DNA of 64,000 nucleotides from Microbacterium sp. Root180. GTDB lineage: Bacteria; Actinomycetota; Actinomycetes; Actinomycetales; Microbacteriaceae. Shown here piece after piece: positions 1 to 8,357 of this stretch (the stretch's first letter is position 1; every line of letters begins with the position of its first letter). A program made the translations under genes and the position numbers. The stretch is taken from assembly GCF_001428485.1 (NCBI RefSeq), contig NZ_LMHS01000005.1:1-64000 (forward strand), read 5' to 3'. Under the pieces are notes generated by a model. That model ran no database searches. It had not been told where the DNA came from and saw nothing but the letters and a program-made list of their open reading frames with translations.

Positions 1-132
1 CCACCACCGCGGAGCACGGGAGAGCTTTGCCGATTGGGCCGCGAACTGGTTCACGCGATCGAAGTCGAACGAGACCACGCGGCGCACGAAGAAGCGCGCA
101 CGGCGGAAGAATCGATCGACCGGGGAGGGCAT
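1..132 (-). CDS. N-terminal fragment of an unidentified protein, cut by window edge
   Basis: An open frame of 44 codons runs from an ATG at 132 down to base 1 without a stop. Third codon positions are overwhelmingly G or C, as in neighbouring genes, and an AGGA-like ribosome site precedes the ATG. The visible part is rich in Phe and Arg (it contains FFRRARFFVRRVV), which would suit a cytoplasmic tail before a membrane segment or a basic enzyme N-terminus. I do not recognise the family. It lies 116 bp downstream of the TetR gene in the same direction. The start could be wrong because nothing conserved anchors it. Confidence 0.5.
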   Translation of the reverse strand, partial: MPSPVDRFFRRARFFVRRVVSFDFDRVNQFAAQSAKLSRAPRWW

Positions 133-248
133 CCACCCATCCTATGGGGGGGGTTCAGCGGCATCCGGGGTGCAGGCGGACGATCCCCGTTGGTCCCACG
201 CCGGGCAGAGTGTGTCAGTGAGGCTGATCTGCGCTCGAGTGCCGACGC

Positions 249-881
249 TCAGGAGGCCCCGGTCGTGGCGAGCATCCGCATCAGCCGCTCCATCAGCGGC
301 AGCACGTCCCTGCCGGGGTTCAGCAGCGACTGGATGCGCAGGCCGTCCATCATGGCGAGAACCATCGTGACCTTGTCGTCCGCGGTGAGCTCCTCGTGAT
401 CCTCCGTGGTGGCCAGGCGACCGGTGGTGAAGCTTTCGCGCATCCGGTCGCGACGCGCGAGGAAGAAGTCGTGCGCCGGGTGATCGGGGTTCGTGGCGGC
501 CACCGTGATCGCGAGCCAGTTGCGCTGCTGATCCGGATGCGCGAACTCCTCGCGCAGGACGGTTGAGAGCACGCGTTCGGCGGGGACTTCGGACTCCACG
601 ATCTGGCGGGCGAGTTCCTCGTCCTGCTCGTCGCGCAGCGCGAGCGCGGCGAGCAGGAGTTCGTCCTTGCTGGCGAAGTGCCGGAGCAGCGCGGCGTGGG
701 TGACGTTCGCACGTGCAGCGATGTCGCGCAGCGATGCGCGCTCGTACCCGTGCTCGGCGAAGCTCGCCGACGCGGCCTGGACGATCTCGGCTCGGCGAGC
801 CGGGGTCGTTGCGTACGGCCCGCGGCGACGACGGGCGTGCGCCGGCCCGTCGGATGCGGCGTCGGCAGTGACGGCGGACAT
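249..881 (-). CDS. TetR/AcrR family transcriptional regulator (TetR1)
   Basis: This 210-residue protein has an N-terminal TetR helix-turn-helix at roughly residues 25-70, after a basic RRRRGPYA stretch, with the recognition region around VTHAALLRHFASKDELL. The rest is an all-helical ligand-binding domain. The start has a GAGGGAG ribosome site 7 nt upstream. It is divergent from the MFS-GH78-GH1 operon, and two inverted repeats lie in the 177-bp gap, so it probably represses that operon until a glycoside or its aglycone or sugar binds. It belongs to the same GPYA-type subgroup as the TetR at 21102-21704. The ligand is unknown. Confidence 0.93.
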   Translation of the reverse strand: MSAVTADAASDGPAHARRRRGPYATTPARRAEIVQAASASFAEHGYERASLRDIAARANVTHAALLRHFASKDELLLAALALRDEQDEELARQIVESEVPAERVLSTVLREEFAHPDQQRNWLAITVAATNPDHPAHDFFLARRDRMRESFTTGRLATTEDHEELTADDKVTMVLAMMDGLRIQSLLNPGRDVLPLMERLMRMLATTGAS

Positions 882-926
882 GGAGGGCTCCCTCTGCTGC
901 GCGCCTGACGTGTGACGCCAGGCGAC

Positions 927-955
927 TTGCCAAGTGTAACCGGAGCGGTTACATT
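927..955 (+). promoter_or_regulatory. Promoter of the MFS-GH78-GH1 operon
   Basis: TTGCCA (927-932) and TACATT (950-955) are separated by 17 bp, a good sigma-70-type match. The first TetR operator fills the spacer and overlaps the -10, which fits repression by blocking polymerase. The leader to the MFS ATG would be about 97 nt. Confidence 0.6.
935..953. promoter_or_regulatory. TetR1 operator O1
   Basis: A perfect inverted repeat has 8-bp arms TGTAACCG and CGGTTACA around a 3-bp spacer GAG. It sits between the -35 and -10 of the MFS promoter and next to a divergent TetR gene, the usual position for the operator of such a repressor. Confidence 0.7.
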
Positions 956-964
956 CTACGAAGA

Positions 965-981
965 GTTACCGACGTGGTTAC
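965..981. promoter_or_regulatory. TetR1 operator O2 (imperfect)
   Basis: GTTACC and GGTTAC form a near-copy of operator O1 (GTAACC/GGTTAC) with one mismatch in the arms and a 5-bp spacer. Its centre (973) is 29 bp from that of O1 (944), almost three helical turns, so both sites would lie on the same DNA face. Confidence 0.55.
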
Positions 982-1058
982 TTTTAGCGGACACGCGACG
1001 TCCGCCTGGGATTGTCCGCGGGGCCGCGGGCGAGCATCCTCACACTGATAAGGGAGTC

Positions 1059-2420
1059 ATGGTGTCTGACAACGAGCCGCGCGCGCGTGCACTCGCCGAA
1101 GGATTGGCAGCCGCGGAGCCGCTGCCCGGCAACGAGACAGCGCTCGACGTGATCGACGGTGCGACGAACGCCGGTGCGGGTGAGCCGACGACGCCGATGA
1201 GCAAGGGCTACATCTTCTGGCTGATGCTCGCGAGCTTCGGTGCGTCGATGGCGATGATGGTGCCGCTGTCGTACGGCATCGCCGTGCGCATCAGCGAGCT
1301 GGCTCCGGGCCACGAAGAGGTGCTGGGCTACATCACCGGAGCCGCGCAGCTCGTCTACCTGATCATCAGCCCGCTCGTCGGCATCTGGAGTGACCGTACG
1401 CGTTCCCGCTTCGGGCGCCGCTCGCCGTTCATCTATCTCGGCACCGCCATCGGGCTGGTCGGACTCGTCATCATCGGACTCGCGCCGAACCTGCTGATCG
1501 TCGGCGCCGGCTGGGTCCTGGGCATGGTCGGCTGGTCGATCGCCGGTGCCGCCCTGCAGACCCTGCAGGCCGACAAGCTGCCCGAGAAGCAGCGCGGAAA
1601 GGTATCGGCCCTCACCGGGCTCATGACCCAGATCGCGCCGGTTCTCGGAATCGGCGTCGCCTACGCGGTGTCCTCCAGCACGCTGCTCATCTTCCTCGTG
1701 CCGGGCGTGATCGGAGCGGTGCTGCTCGCGCTCTTCCCGCTCGTGAAGCCCGAGGGCAGCTCGAAGGGCATCCCCCCGCGCGACCACGTGACCGTGAAGT
1801 CGGTCGTCACCAGCTACGGCTTCGACGTGCGCAAGTATCCGGACTTCGCGTGGAACTGGCTCGGCCGCTTCGTCTTCTTCGTCGGCCTGTACTTCAACAC
1901 CACGTTCGGCACGTTCTTCTACGCCCAGCGACTCGACCTCCCCGTGCGCGAAGTCGCCGGCATCGTCGCGACGGTCGGCATGATCGGCGTGCTCGCCGCC
2001 GCCACCGGTGCACTCGTGGGCGGTTTCCTCTCCGACAAGCTGCAGCGACGACGCCTGTTCGTCATGCTCGCCGCGCTGATCTTCGTCGCCGGTGCGGTCG
2101 TCGAGGCCACTGCTTGGTCGCTGCCGCAGATCATCGTCGGCGCCGTCCTCATGCAACTCGCGATCGCGGTCTTCGCCACCGTCGATCAGGCGATCGTCTT
2201 CGCGATCATCCCCGAGCGCGATCAGGCGGGCCGTTACATGGCGGTCATCCAGTTCGCGCAGAAGATCCCGAGCGCGATCGCCCCGCTGCTGGCCGGCGTG
2301 ATCATCACCATCGGCGCGGTCGGCGGCGACAAGAACTACACGCTCCTCTACCTGGTGGGTGCCGTGTTCGCGCTCGTGGGCGGACTCATCATCCTGCTCA
2401 AGGTCAAGTCCGTCCGCTGA
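1059..2420 (+). CDS. MFS sugar transporter (glycoside/sucrose-type)
   Basis: The protein is 453 residues with about twelve membrane segments. A loop motif between TM2 and TM3, SDRTRSRFGRRSPFI, is typical of MFS sugar transporters of the sucrose/GPH-like group. The ATG at 1059 is preceded by AGGGAG at 5-nt spacing; the open frame continues upstream but crosses the promoter and operators, so longer starts are unlikely. It is the first gene of an operon with GH78, GH1, SDR and Gfo/Idh enzymes, and probably imports a rhamnosylated glycoside or the released disaccharide. The substrate is inferred from context only. Confidence 0.88.
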   Translation: MVSDNEPRARALAEGLAAAEPLPGNETALDVIDGATNAGAGEPTTPMSKGYIFWLMLASFGASMAMMVPLSYGIAVRISELAPGHEEVLGYITGAAQLVYLIISPLVGIWSDRTRSRFGRRSPFIYLGTAIGLVGLVIIGLAPNLLIVGAGWVLGMVGWSIAGAALQTLQADKLPEKQRGKVSALTGLMTQIAPVLGIGVAYAVSSSTLLIFLVPGVIGAVLLALFPLVKPEGSSKGIPPRDHVTVKSVVTSYGFDVRKYPDFAWNWLGRFVFFVGLYFNTTFGTFFYAQRLDLPVREVAGIVATVGMIGVLAAATGALVGGFLSDKLQRRRLFVMLAALIFVAGAVVEATAWSLPQIIVGAVLMQLAIAVFATVDQAIVFAIIPERDQAGRYMAVIQFAQKIPSAIAPLLAGVIITIGAVGGDKNYTLLYLVGAVFALVGGLIILLKVKSVR

Positions 2421-2448
2421 TCCGCCAGCCCAGAAGGTACCGAGCATC

Positions 2449-5115
2449 ATGCCGCCCACATCGCCTTACGCGCTCTCCGTCGACAGCGGCGGCGACGAGT
2501 TCACCGTCACCGGCGCCCGCCCTCGACTCTCGTGGAAGAACCCCGACGCAACCGCCCTGCGCAACGTCGTGGAAGCGAGCATCGACGACGCCGATCCGGT
2601 GACGGCCGAGGTCACCGGGCACCGCTTCGTGGAGTGGCCGTTCGGTGAACTGCGCAGCGGTAGCCGCGTGCGGTGGCGGGTGCGACCGGAGACGCTGGAT
2701 GCCGCCTGGTCGGAGGCGGCGACGTTCGAAGTCGGCCTGCTCGATCAGGACTGGACCGCCGAATGGATCTCGCCGGTCGAAGGCTCCGATCCCGGCTATG
2801 GGCAGCGTCCGTCCCATCTGCTGTCCGGTCGGTTCGCACTGCCTGATGACGTCGTCTCGGCACGGCTGTACGCCACGGCGCTCGGGGTCTACACCGCGAC
2901 GGTGAACGGATGCCGCGTCGGCCGCGACGAGCTCGCCCCGGGATCGAGCTCGTACGACCGCACCCTGTACGCACAGGCTTACGACGTCACCGCCGCGATC
3001 GTTCCCGGCGACAACCTCGTCGAGATCGAGCTCTCCGACGGCTGGTATCGCGGCCAGGTCGGAGCCTTCCGCCTCCCGGCTGGCTGGGGCACGACCACCG
3101 CAGCCCGGGTCGAACTGCACGCGCGTCGGAGCGACGGGACCGTGCAGGTGTTCACGAGCGACCGCACCTGGTCCAGCGCCCGCTCAGCGACGACGCGCGC
3201 CGACCTGATGGACGGCCAGACTGTCGACTTCAGCGCCGGCGTACACGGGTCGACCCCGGTGCGAGTCGGAGCTGTTCCCGACGCACCGCCGATCGACTGG
3301 TCGCCCGCACCGCCGGTGCGGGTCCTGGAATCGCGCGTGCCCGCGTCGGTCCTCGAACTCCGCGACGGAGTGTGGGTTGTCGACTTCGGTCAGAACGCCT
3401 CCGGGTGGATCCGCCTCACCGATCTCGGCACCCCCGGAACCCACACCGTGATCGAGTACGGCGAGTACGTGGATGCCGGAGGTGACCTTTCGACCACGCA
3501 CCTCGACTCGAAGCGCCGCGGCTCTGAGGACATCGTCTTCGTCCAGCGCGACGAGGTGATCGCCGGCGCGCTCGGCGAGGTCTTCGAACCCCGCCATACG
3601 GTCCACGGATTCCAGTACGCGCGCATCACCCGCACGGGCGCGCCGCTGGATGCGGCATCCGTCACCATGCAGATCCTGCACACCGACCTGGCGCCGTCGG
3701 GTTCGTTCGCGAGCAGCGACGAAGACCTCAACCGCCTGCACGAGATCGCCCGGTGGAGCTTCCGTGGCAACGCCGTGGACGTTCCGACGGACTGCCCGAC
3801 GCGGGAGCGCCTCGCCTGGACCGGCGACTATGCCGTCTTCGCCCCGACCGCGACGCGGCTGTACGACGTCCTCGGCTTCACGCGCAAATGGCTGCGATCG
3901 GTGCGCGACGATCAGCTCGACGACGGCCGCATCGCCAACTTCTCGCCCGACGGGCGCCGCATCAAGCACCACCTCGACGATCAATTCGCGATGATGACGG
4001 GATCCGCGGGCTGGGGCGACGCGATCGTCTCGGTGCCGTGGGAGATGTACACGGCATACGGTGACCGCGAGGTCCTCGCAGAGAACTACGACGCCATGAC
4101 CCGATGGGTCGACTGGGCGCTCTCCAGCGCGCGAACCGCTCGCCACCATGCGCGGGTGCAGGCGTCGCCGGAGCCGGAGCCGTTCGAGGAGTACCTGTGG
4201 GACGGCACCTTCCACTGGGGGGAGTGGACCGAGCCCAGAATGCGCAACGCCGACGGCAAGCGCATCGATCCGATCGCGCACAACCCGATGGCCTGGTTCA
4301 TGGCTGACAAGGGCGAGGTCGGCACCGCGTACCTCCACCGTTCGGCGGCGACGCTCGCCCGGATCGCGACGATCCTGGACCAGGAGGCGGATGCTGCGCG
4401 CTACGCGGACACCGCGCGACGCGTGGCAGACGCCTGGCGCGCGGCCTACCTGCGCGAGGACGGAACGACGGTCACGGACACGCAGGCCGCCTACGTCCGC
4501 GCCCTGTCGTTCGGCCTCGTCCCTGAGGGGCTGCGCACGGCGGCGGTCGATCGCCTCGTCGAGCTGATCCGCGTCGCCGGCACGCATCTCGGCACCGGGT
4601 TCCTCGCTACGGGCGATCTGCTGCCCGTGCTCGCCGACGCGGGACATGCCGACGTCGCCTACGAGCTGCTCGCGCAGCGGACGGCCCCGTCGTGGCTGTA
4701 CATGATCGACCGCGGAGCGACGACGATCTGGGAGGACTGGGAGGGCATCGACGAGCACGGCGTCGCGCACGATTCCCTGAACCACTACAGCAAGGGTGCG
4801 GTGATCCGGTTCCTCCACACCCACACCCTGGGCCTCCGGCAGGACGCCGATTCGATCGCGTGGGAGAACGTCGTCATCGCACCGGTCCCGGGGCCCGGCG
4901 TGACGTGGGCTCGGGGGACGCACGACGGGCCGCAGGGCGAGATCGCCGTCGAGTGGGTCATCGAAGACGGCCGCATCCGCATCAGCGCCGACATCCCCGC
5001 AGGCACGACCGCCCGCATCGTCTTCCCTGACGGCACGACCCGCGACGCCGGGCCGGGCTGGTTCACCGAATCCGCCGCACTGCCGGCATCCGATCCCGTC
5101 TCCGCTTCGCGGTGA
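2449..5115 (+). CDS. GH78 alpha-L-rhamnosidase
   Basis: The 888-residue protein is close to the usual 850-1000 of the family. N-terminal beta-sandwich domains (roughly residues 1-330) precede an alpha/alpha-barrel catalytic domain. The GH78 signature DCPTRERLAWTGD has D448, E453 (predicted general acid) and D460, matching the spacing of the catalytic acidic residues in characterised bacterial enzymes. No signal peptide is visible, so it should act in the cytoplasm on imported rhamnosides. It lies 28 bp after the MFS gene and 31 bp before GH1, so the pair could strip rhamnose then glucose from a rutinoside-like glycoside. No rhamnose isomerase, kinase or aldolase gene is in the window. Confidence 0.93.
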   Translation: MPPTSPYALSVDSGGDEFTVTGARPRLSWKNPDATALRNVVEASIDDADPVTAEVTGHRFVEWPFGELRSGSRVRWRVRPETLDAAWSEAATFEVGLLDQDWTAEWISPVEGSDPGYGQRPSHLLSGRFALPDDVVSARLYATALGVYTATVNGCRVGRDELAPGSSSYDRTLYAQAYDVTAAIVPGDNLVEIELSDGWYRGQVGAFRLPAGWGTTTAARVELHARRSDGTVQVFTSDRTWSSARSATTRADLMDGQTVDFSAGVHGSTPVRVGAVPDAPPIDWSPAPPVRVLESRVPASVLELRDGVWVVDFGQNASGWIRLTDLGTPGTHTVIEYGEYVDAGGDLSTTHLDSKRRGSEDIVFVQRDEVIAGALGEVFEPRHTVHGFQYARITRTGAPLDAASVTMQILHTDLAPSGSFASSDEDLNRLHEIARWSFRGNAVDVPTDCPTRERLAWTGDYAVFAPTATRLYDVLGFTRKWLRSVRDDQLDDGRIANFSPDGRRIKHHLDDQFAMMTGSAGWGDAIVSVPWEMYTAYGDREVLAENYDAMTRWVDWALSSARTARHHARVQASPEPEPFEEYLWDGTFHWGEWTEPRMRNADGKRIDPIAHNPMAWFMADKGEVGTAYLHRSAATLARIATILDQEADAARYADTARRVADAWRAAYLREDGTTVTDTQAAYVRALSFGLVPEGLRTAAVDRLVELIRVAGTHLGTGFLATGDLLPVLADAGHADVAYELLAQRTAPSWLYMIDRGATTIWEDWEGIDEHGVAHDSLNHYSKGAVIRFLHTHTLGLRQDADSIAWENVVIAPVPGPGVTWARGTHDGPQGEIAVEWVIEDGRIRISADIPAGTTARIVFPDGTTRDAGPGWFTESAALPASDPVSASR

Positions 5116-5146
5116 CATTCGCACACATCGACGTGAAAGAGAGAGC

Positions 5147-6394
5147 ATGACTATGAACGAGACCCGCTTCCCCGACGGTTTCCTGTGGGGTGCCGCCACG
5201 GCCGGACACCAGATCGAAGGCAACAACGTCAACAGCGACTGGTGGGCGCGCGAGCAGATGATGCCCGGCATGGAGCTCTCCGGCGATGCGGTCGACAGCT
5301 ACCACCGCTACCGCGAGGACATCGCACTCCTCGCGGACGCCGGACTGACGTCCTACCGATTCAGCTTCGAGTGGTCCCGCATCGAGCCGGTCCGCGGCCA
5401 CTTCTCCCAGGCCGAGCTCGCGCACTATCGCCGCATGATCGACTTCTGCCTCGAGCGAGGAGTCACGCCGGTGGTCACCCTGCAGCACTTCACCACCCCG
5501 CAGTGGTTCGCCGCACTCGGCGGGTGGGAGGCGCCCGATGCCCAGGCGCTGTTCTGCGCGTACGTCGAGCAGGCGTGCACAATCCTCGACGGCGTCGAGT
5601 GGGTGGCGACCATGAACGAGCCGAACATGCAGGCGGCGATCATGACCGCGATGCGGCGCCTCGCCGCATCCGGCGCGGACTGGACCAGCCCGACCGTGGA
5701 GGCCGACGGCGACGACGAGAAGAAGCAGACCCACAGTGAGTTCCTCACCTACGCCGACCCCGAGATCGGCCGTCTGTTCACACGCATCCACCATGCGGCG
5801 CGCGAGATCGTGCGCGCCCGCACCGGTGCCAAGGTCGGCTGGACCATCGCCGCTGGGGCGCTGACCGCCGCGCCCGGCGGGGAGGAGAAGCTGCGGCAGA
5901 TCCGGTACGGCAAGGAGGACGTGTACTGGGAGGGGAGCCGCGGCGACGACTTCGTCGGCGTGCAGGCCTACTCCTCGCAGCAGGTGGACGCCAACGGTCT
6001 CGTGCCCCACCCGCCGCACCCCGACAACACGCTCGTCGGCACCTCGTTCCGCCCCGACTCGCTCGCCATGGCGGTGCGCCACGCGTGGGAGGTCAGCGAG
6101 CACACGCCCATCGTGATCACCGAGAACGGGATCGCGACCGCGGACGACACGCAGCGCATCCGCTACACGGCAGAAGCGCTGCGCGGCCTGCGGGGCACCA
6201 TCGCCGACGGCATCGACGTGCGCGGCTACCTGCACTGGTCGCTGCTCGACAACTTCGAGTGGGGCCACTGGGAGCCGACCTTCGGCCTGATCGCCGTCGA
6301 CCGCGACACCTTCGTCCGCACCCCCAAGCCCAGCCTCGCGTGGCTCGGCGAGGTCGCACAGCGCAATGGTGTCCCTGCCGAGGTGGCATCGTGA
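5147..6394 (+). CDS. GH1 beta-glucosidase family enzyme
   Basis: A 415-residue GH1 TIM barrel, slightly shorter than the usual 440-480. The acid/base motif TMNEP gives E158 and the nucleophile motif ITENG gives E326; the N-terminus FLWGAATAGHQIEG is the classic GH1 opening. There is no signal peptide, so it is cytoplasmic. Two ATGs (5147 and 5153) follow a GAAAGAGAG ribosome site; either is possible. It overlaps the SDR gene by 4 bp (GTGA), so the two are translationally coupled. The aglycone side is unknown: beta-glucosides, beta-fucosides or beta-galactosides are all possible in this family. Confidence 0.93.
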   Translation: MTMNETRFPDGFLWGAATAGHQIEGNNVNSDWWAREQMMPGMELSGDAVDSYHRYREDIALLADAGLTSYRFSFEWSRIEPVRGHFSQAELAHYRRMIDFCLERGVTPVVTLQHFTTPQWFAALGGWEAPDAQALFCAYVEQACTILDGVEWVATMNEPNMQAAIMTAMRRLAASGADWTSPTVEADGDDEKKQTHSEFLTYADPEIGRLFTRIHHAAREIVRARTGAKVGWTIAAGALTAAPGGEEKLRQIRYGKEDVYWEGSRGDDFVGVQAYSSQQVDANGLVPHPPHPDNTLVGTSFRPDSLAMAVRHAWEVSEHTPIVITENGIATADDTQRIRYTAEALRGLRGTIADGIDVRGYLHWSLLDNFEWGHWEPTFGLIAVDRDTFVRTPKPSLAWLGEVAQRNGVPAEVAS

Positions 6395-7218
6395 CCTTTC
6401 CCTTCGCCGATGTCTCTGCCGCTTCGCTGACCGACCTGCTGTCGCTGTCCGGCCGACGGGCGGTGATCACGGGCGGAGCACAGGGGCTCGGCCGCGCGAT
6501 CGCCGAGCGACTGGCCGAGGCCGGCGCATCCATTGCGATCGCCGACCTCGATGCAGGAAGAGCGGATGCCGCAGCCACCGCGATCGCGGACCTCCATGCG
6601 GTCGCGGCGGTCGGCGTCGCGATGGACGTCGCCGACTCGGCGTCGGTCGCCGAGGCCACGGACCGCGTGGTCGGCGTACTCGGCGGTGTGGACATCTGGG
6701 TCAACAACGCCGGCGTCTTCCCCAGCGCTCCGGTGCTCGAGATGAGCGACGAGCAGTGGGACCACGTGTTCGCGGTCAACACCCGCGGCGTGCGCAACGG
6801 CGCTCGCGAGGCCGCCCGCCGCATGACCGACGGGGGAGTGGTCGTGAACGTCGTCTCGACCGCCGGCTTCCGCGGCATCGCCCCGGGCCTGTCGGCCTAC
6901 GTGGGGTCGAAGCATGCCGTGCGCGGAATGACCAAGCAGATGGCACTCGAGTTCGCGCCCCGCGGCATCCGGGTGCTCGGCGTCGCGCCGTCCTACGTCC
7001 CCACCGAGGGGAACATGGCCGCCGCCGCGGCGGCGATGGAGAAGATGGCGGCTGCCGGCACCGATCTGTCGAGTATGCCTGCCGCCATGTCGTACAGCCT
7101 CATCGGCCGTGTCGGCACTCCCGACGACATCGCTCGCGTCGTGCTCTTCTGCGCCAGTGACCTGTCGCTCGTGATGACGGGGAGCACGCTGCTGGCGGAC
7201 GCCGGCGAGACGATCTGA
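6391..7218 (+). CDS. SDR family oxidoreductase
   Basis: This 275-residue short-chain dehydrogenase has TGGAQGLG at residues 27-34 for NAD(P) binding, an NNAG motif, a Ser in NVVSTAG and the catalytic Y170-x3-K174 (YVGSK). It starts with a GTG that overlaps the GH1 stop by 4 bp. The context suggests oxidation of a sugar or aglycone released by GH78/GH1, for example rhamnose to rhamnonolactone or a ketoglycoside step, but the sequence does not decide the substrate. Confidence 0.9.
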   Translation: MTFPFADVSAASLTDLLSLSGRRAVITGGAQGLGRAIAERLAEAGASIAIADLDAGRADAAATAIADLHAVAAVGVAMDVADSASVAEATDRVVGVLGGVDIWVNNAGVFPSAPVLEMSDEQWDHVFAVNTRGVRNGAREAARRMTDGGVVVNVVSTAGFRGIAPGLSAYVGSKHAVRGMTKQMALEFAPRGIRVLGVAPSYVPTEGNMAAAAAAMEKMAAAGTDLSSMPAAMSYSLIGRVGTPDDIARVVLFCASDLSLVMTGSTLLADAGETI

Positions 7219-7253
7219 CGCTGACAGCGGGTCACCGATCGAAGGGAGCCGCG

Positions 7254-8210
7254 ATGCTCAGATGGGGGATCGTCGGAACGGGCGACATCTCGGACAGGGT
7301 CGTGTCCGACCTGATCGCGGTCGAGCCGGCGTCGGTGGCAGGCGTGTGGGGGCGGACGGCGGAGCGGGCGCAGGCCTTCGCGGCGGACCACGGCGTCCGC
7401 TTCGCCACCGAGGACCGTGCGGAGCTGTTCGCCCGCGCAGACGTGGACGTGATCTACATCGCGACCCCCGCCGCCACCCACGCCGACATCGCGATCGAAG
7501 CCCTCGCGGCGGGCAAGCATGTCCTCATCGAGAAGCCGATCGCCGAGAGCGCCGTCGATGCGGCACGCATCTTCGCTGCGGCGCGCGCCGCAGGATGCTT
7601 CGCGATGGAAGCGATGTGGATGCGGTTCAACCCCCTTCACGTCGAGCTGATCGACCGCATCGGCTCGGGCCTGCTCGGTGAGGTGAGCAGCGTGCGAGCG
7701 GGCTTCGGCACTCCGTTCCGTGCCCGCGGTCGCGTTCTGACGCCGGCCCAGGCAGGCAGCGCGCTGCGGGATCGCGGGATCTATGCGGTCACGCTCAGCC
7801 ACTGGTTCCTCGGTGAGCCGTCGCGGATCCTGGCGTCGGGCACATTCGAGGCGGATGTGGATGTCTCGGGCCATGCGACGCTCGAGGGCCGAAGCGGGTT
7901 CGCGCAGCTCTCCTGGTCCGGCACGGAGTTCCTCGATCTGTCGGCCTCCGTGGCCGGGGAGAGAGGCTGGGTGACGATTGCTCCGATGTTCTGGGCAGGG
8001 ACGCGCGCCTCCGTGCATGCAGGGTCGGTGGAGTCGATCTTCGGGTCGCCGCAAGCAGTAGAGCATCCGCGGGCGGGCAACGGGTACCGCCCCATGCTCA
8101 TCGCTGTCGCCGATGCGATCGAATCGGGGCTCCTCGAGCACCCGTGGCACACCCACGCGGACACGCTGGCGGTCTCCCGGGCGATGGATCAGATCCTCTT
8201 CGAGATGTAA
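7254..8210 (+). CDS. Gfo/Idh/MocA family oxidoreductase
   Basis: A 318-residue protein with an N-terminal Rossmann fold (GIVGTGDIS, residues 5-13) and the family hallmark EKPIAE near residue 95, where the Lys acts in catalysis, followed by the C-terminal alpha/beta domain. A GAAGGGAG ribosome site precedes the ATG. It closes the TetR1-linked operon and may act with the SDR on sugar hydroxyls, as in 3-keto-glycoside chemistry or inositol-type oxidations. That role is inferred. Confidence 0.9.
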   Translation: MLRWGIVGTGDISDRVVSDLIAVEPASVAGVWGRTAERAQAFAADHGVRFATEDRAELFARADVDVIYIATPAATHADIAIEALAAGKHVLIEKPIAESAVDAARIFAAARAAGCFAMEAMWMRFNPLHVELIDRIGSGLLGEVSSVRAGFGTPFRARGRVLTPAQAGSALRDRGIYAVTLSHWFLGEPSRILASGTFEADVDVSGHATLEGRSGFAQLSWSGTEFLDLSASVAGERGWVTIAPMFWAGTRASVHAGSVESIFGSPQAVEHPRAGNGYRPMLIAVADAIESGLLEHPWHTHADTLAVSRAMDQILFEM

Positions 8211-8230
8211 CCCGGCGATCCGCGCCGAAT

Positions 8231-8286
8231 CTGTACTTACGCTGCCGCTTCAGTTCTACTCCAGCGCGTACGGGCGGACATAGCGT
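8231..8286 (+). promoter_or_regulatory. AraC-type direct repeat and promoter of the GPH transporter gene
   Basis: Two heptamers, CTGTACT at 8231 and CAGTTCT at 8251, are spaced 20 bp apart. TAGCGT at 8281-8286 is a likely -10 box, 30 bp after the start of the second repeat. The same layout with the same distances appears before the GH2 gene at 11123-11178. This also argues that translation starts at 8358 and not upstream. Confidence 0.65.
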
Positions 8287-8357
8287 TGCGATCGCCTCGA
8301 TGGAGTCGTGGAATGGGCCACGGCGCCGAGGCGATGACCCGAAGGAGTGTGAACGCG

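Noticed and set aside
3184..5271. Long minus-strand frame opposite the first GH78 gene
   Set aside because: No domain, Arg/Asp-rich composition typical of antisense frames, no ribosome site.
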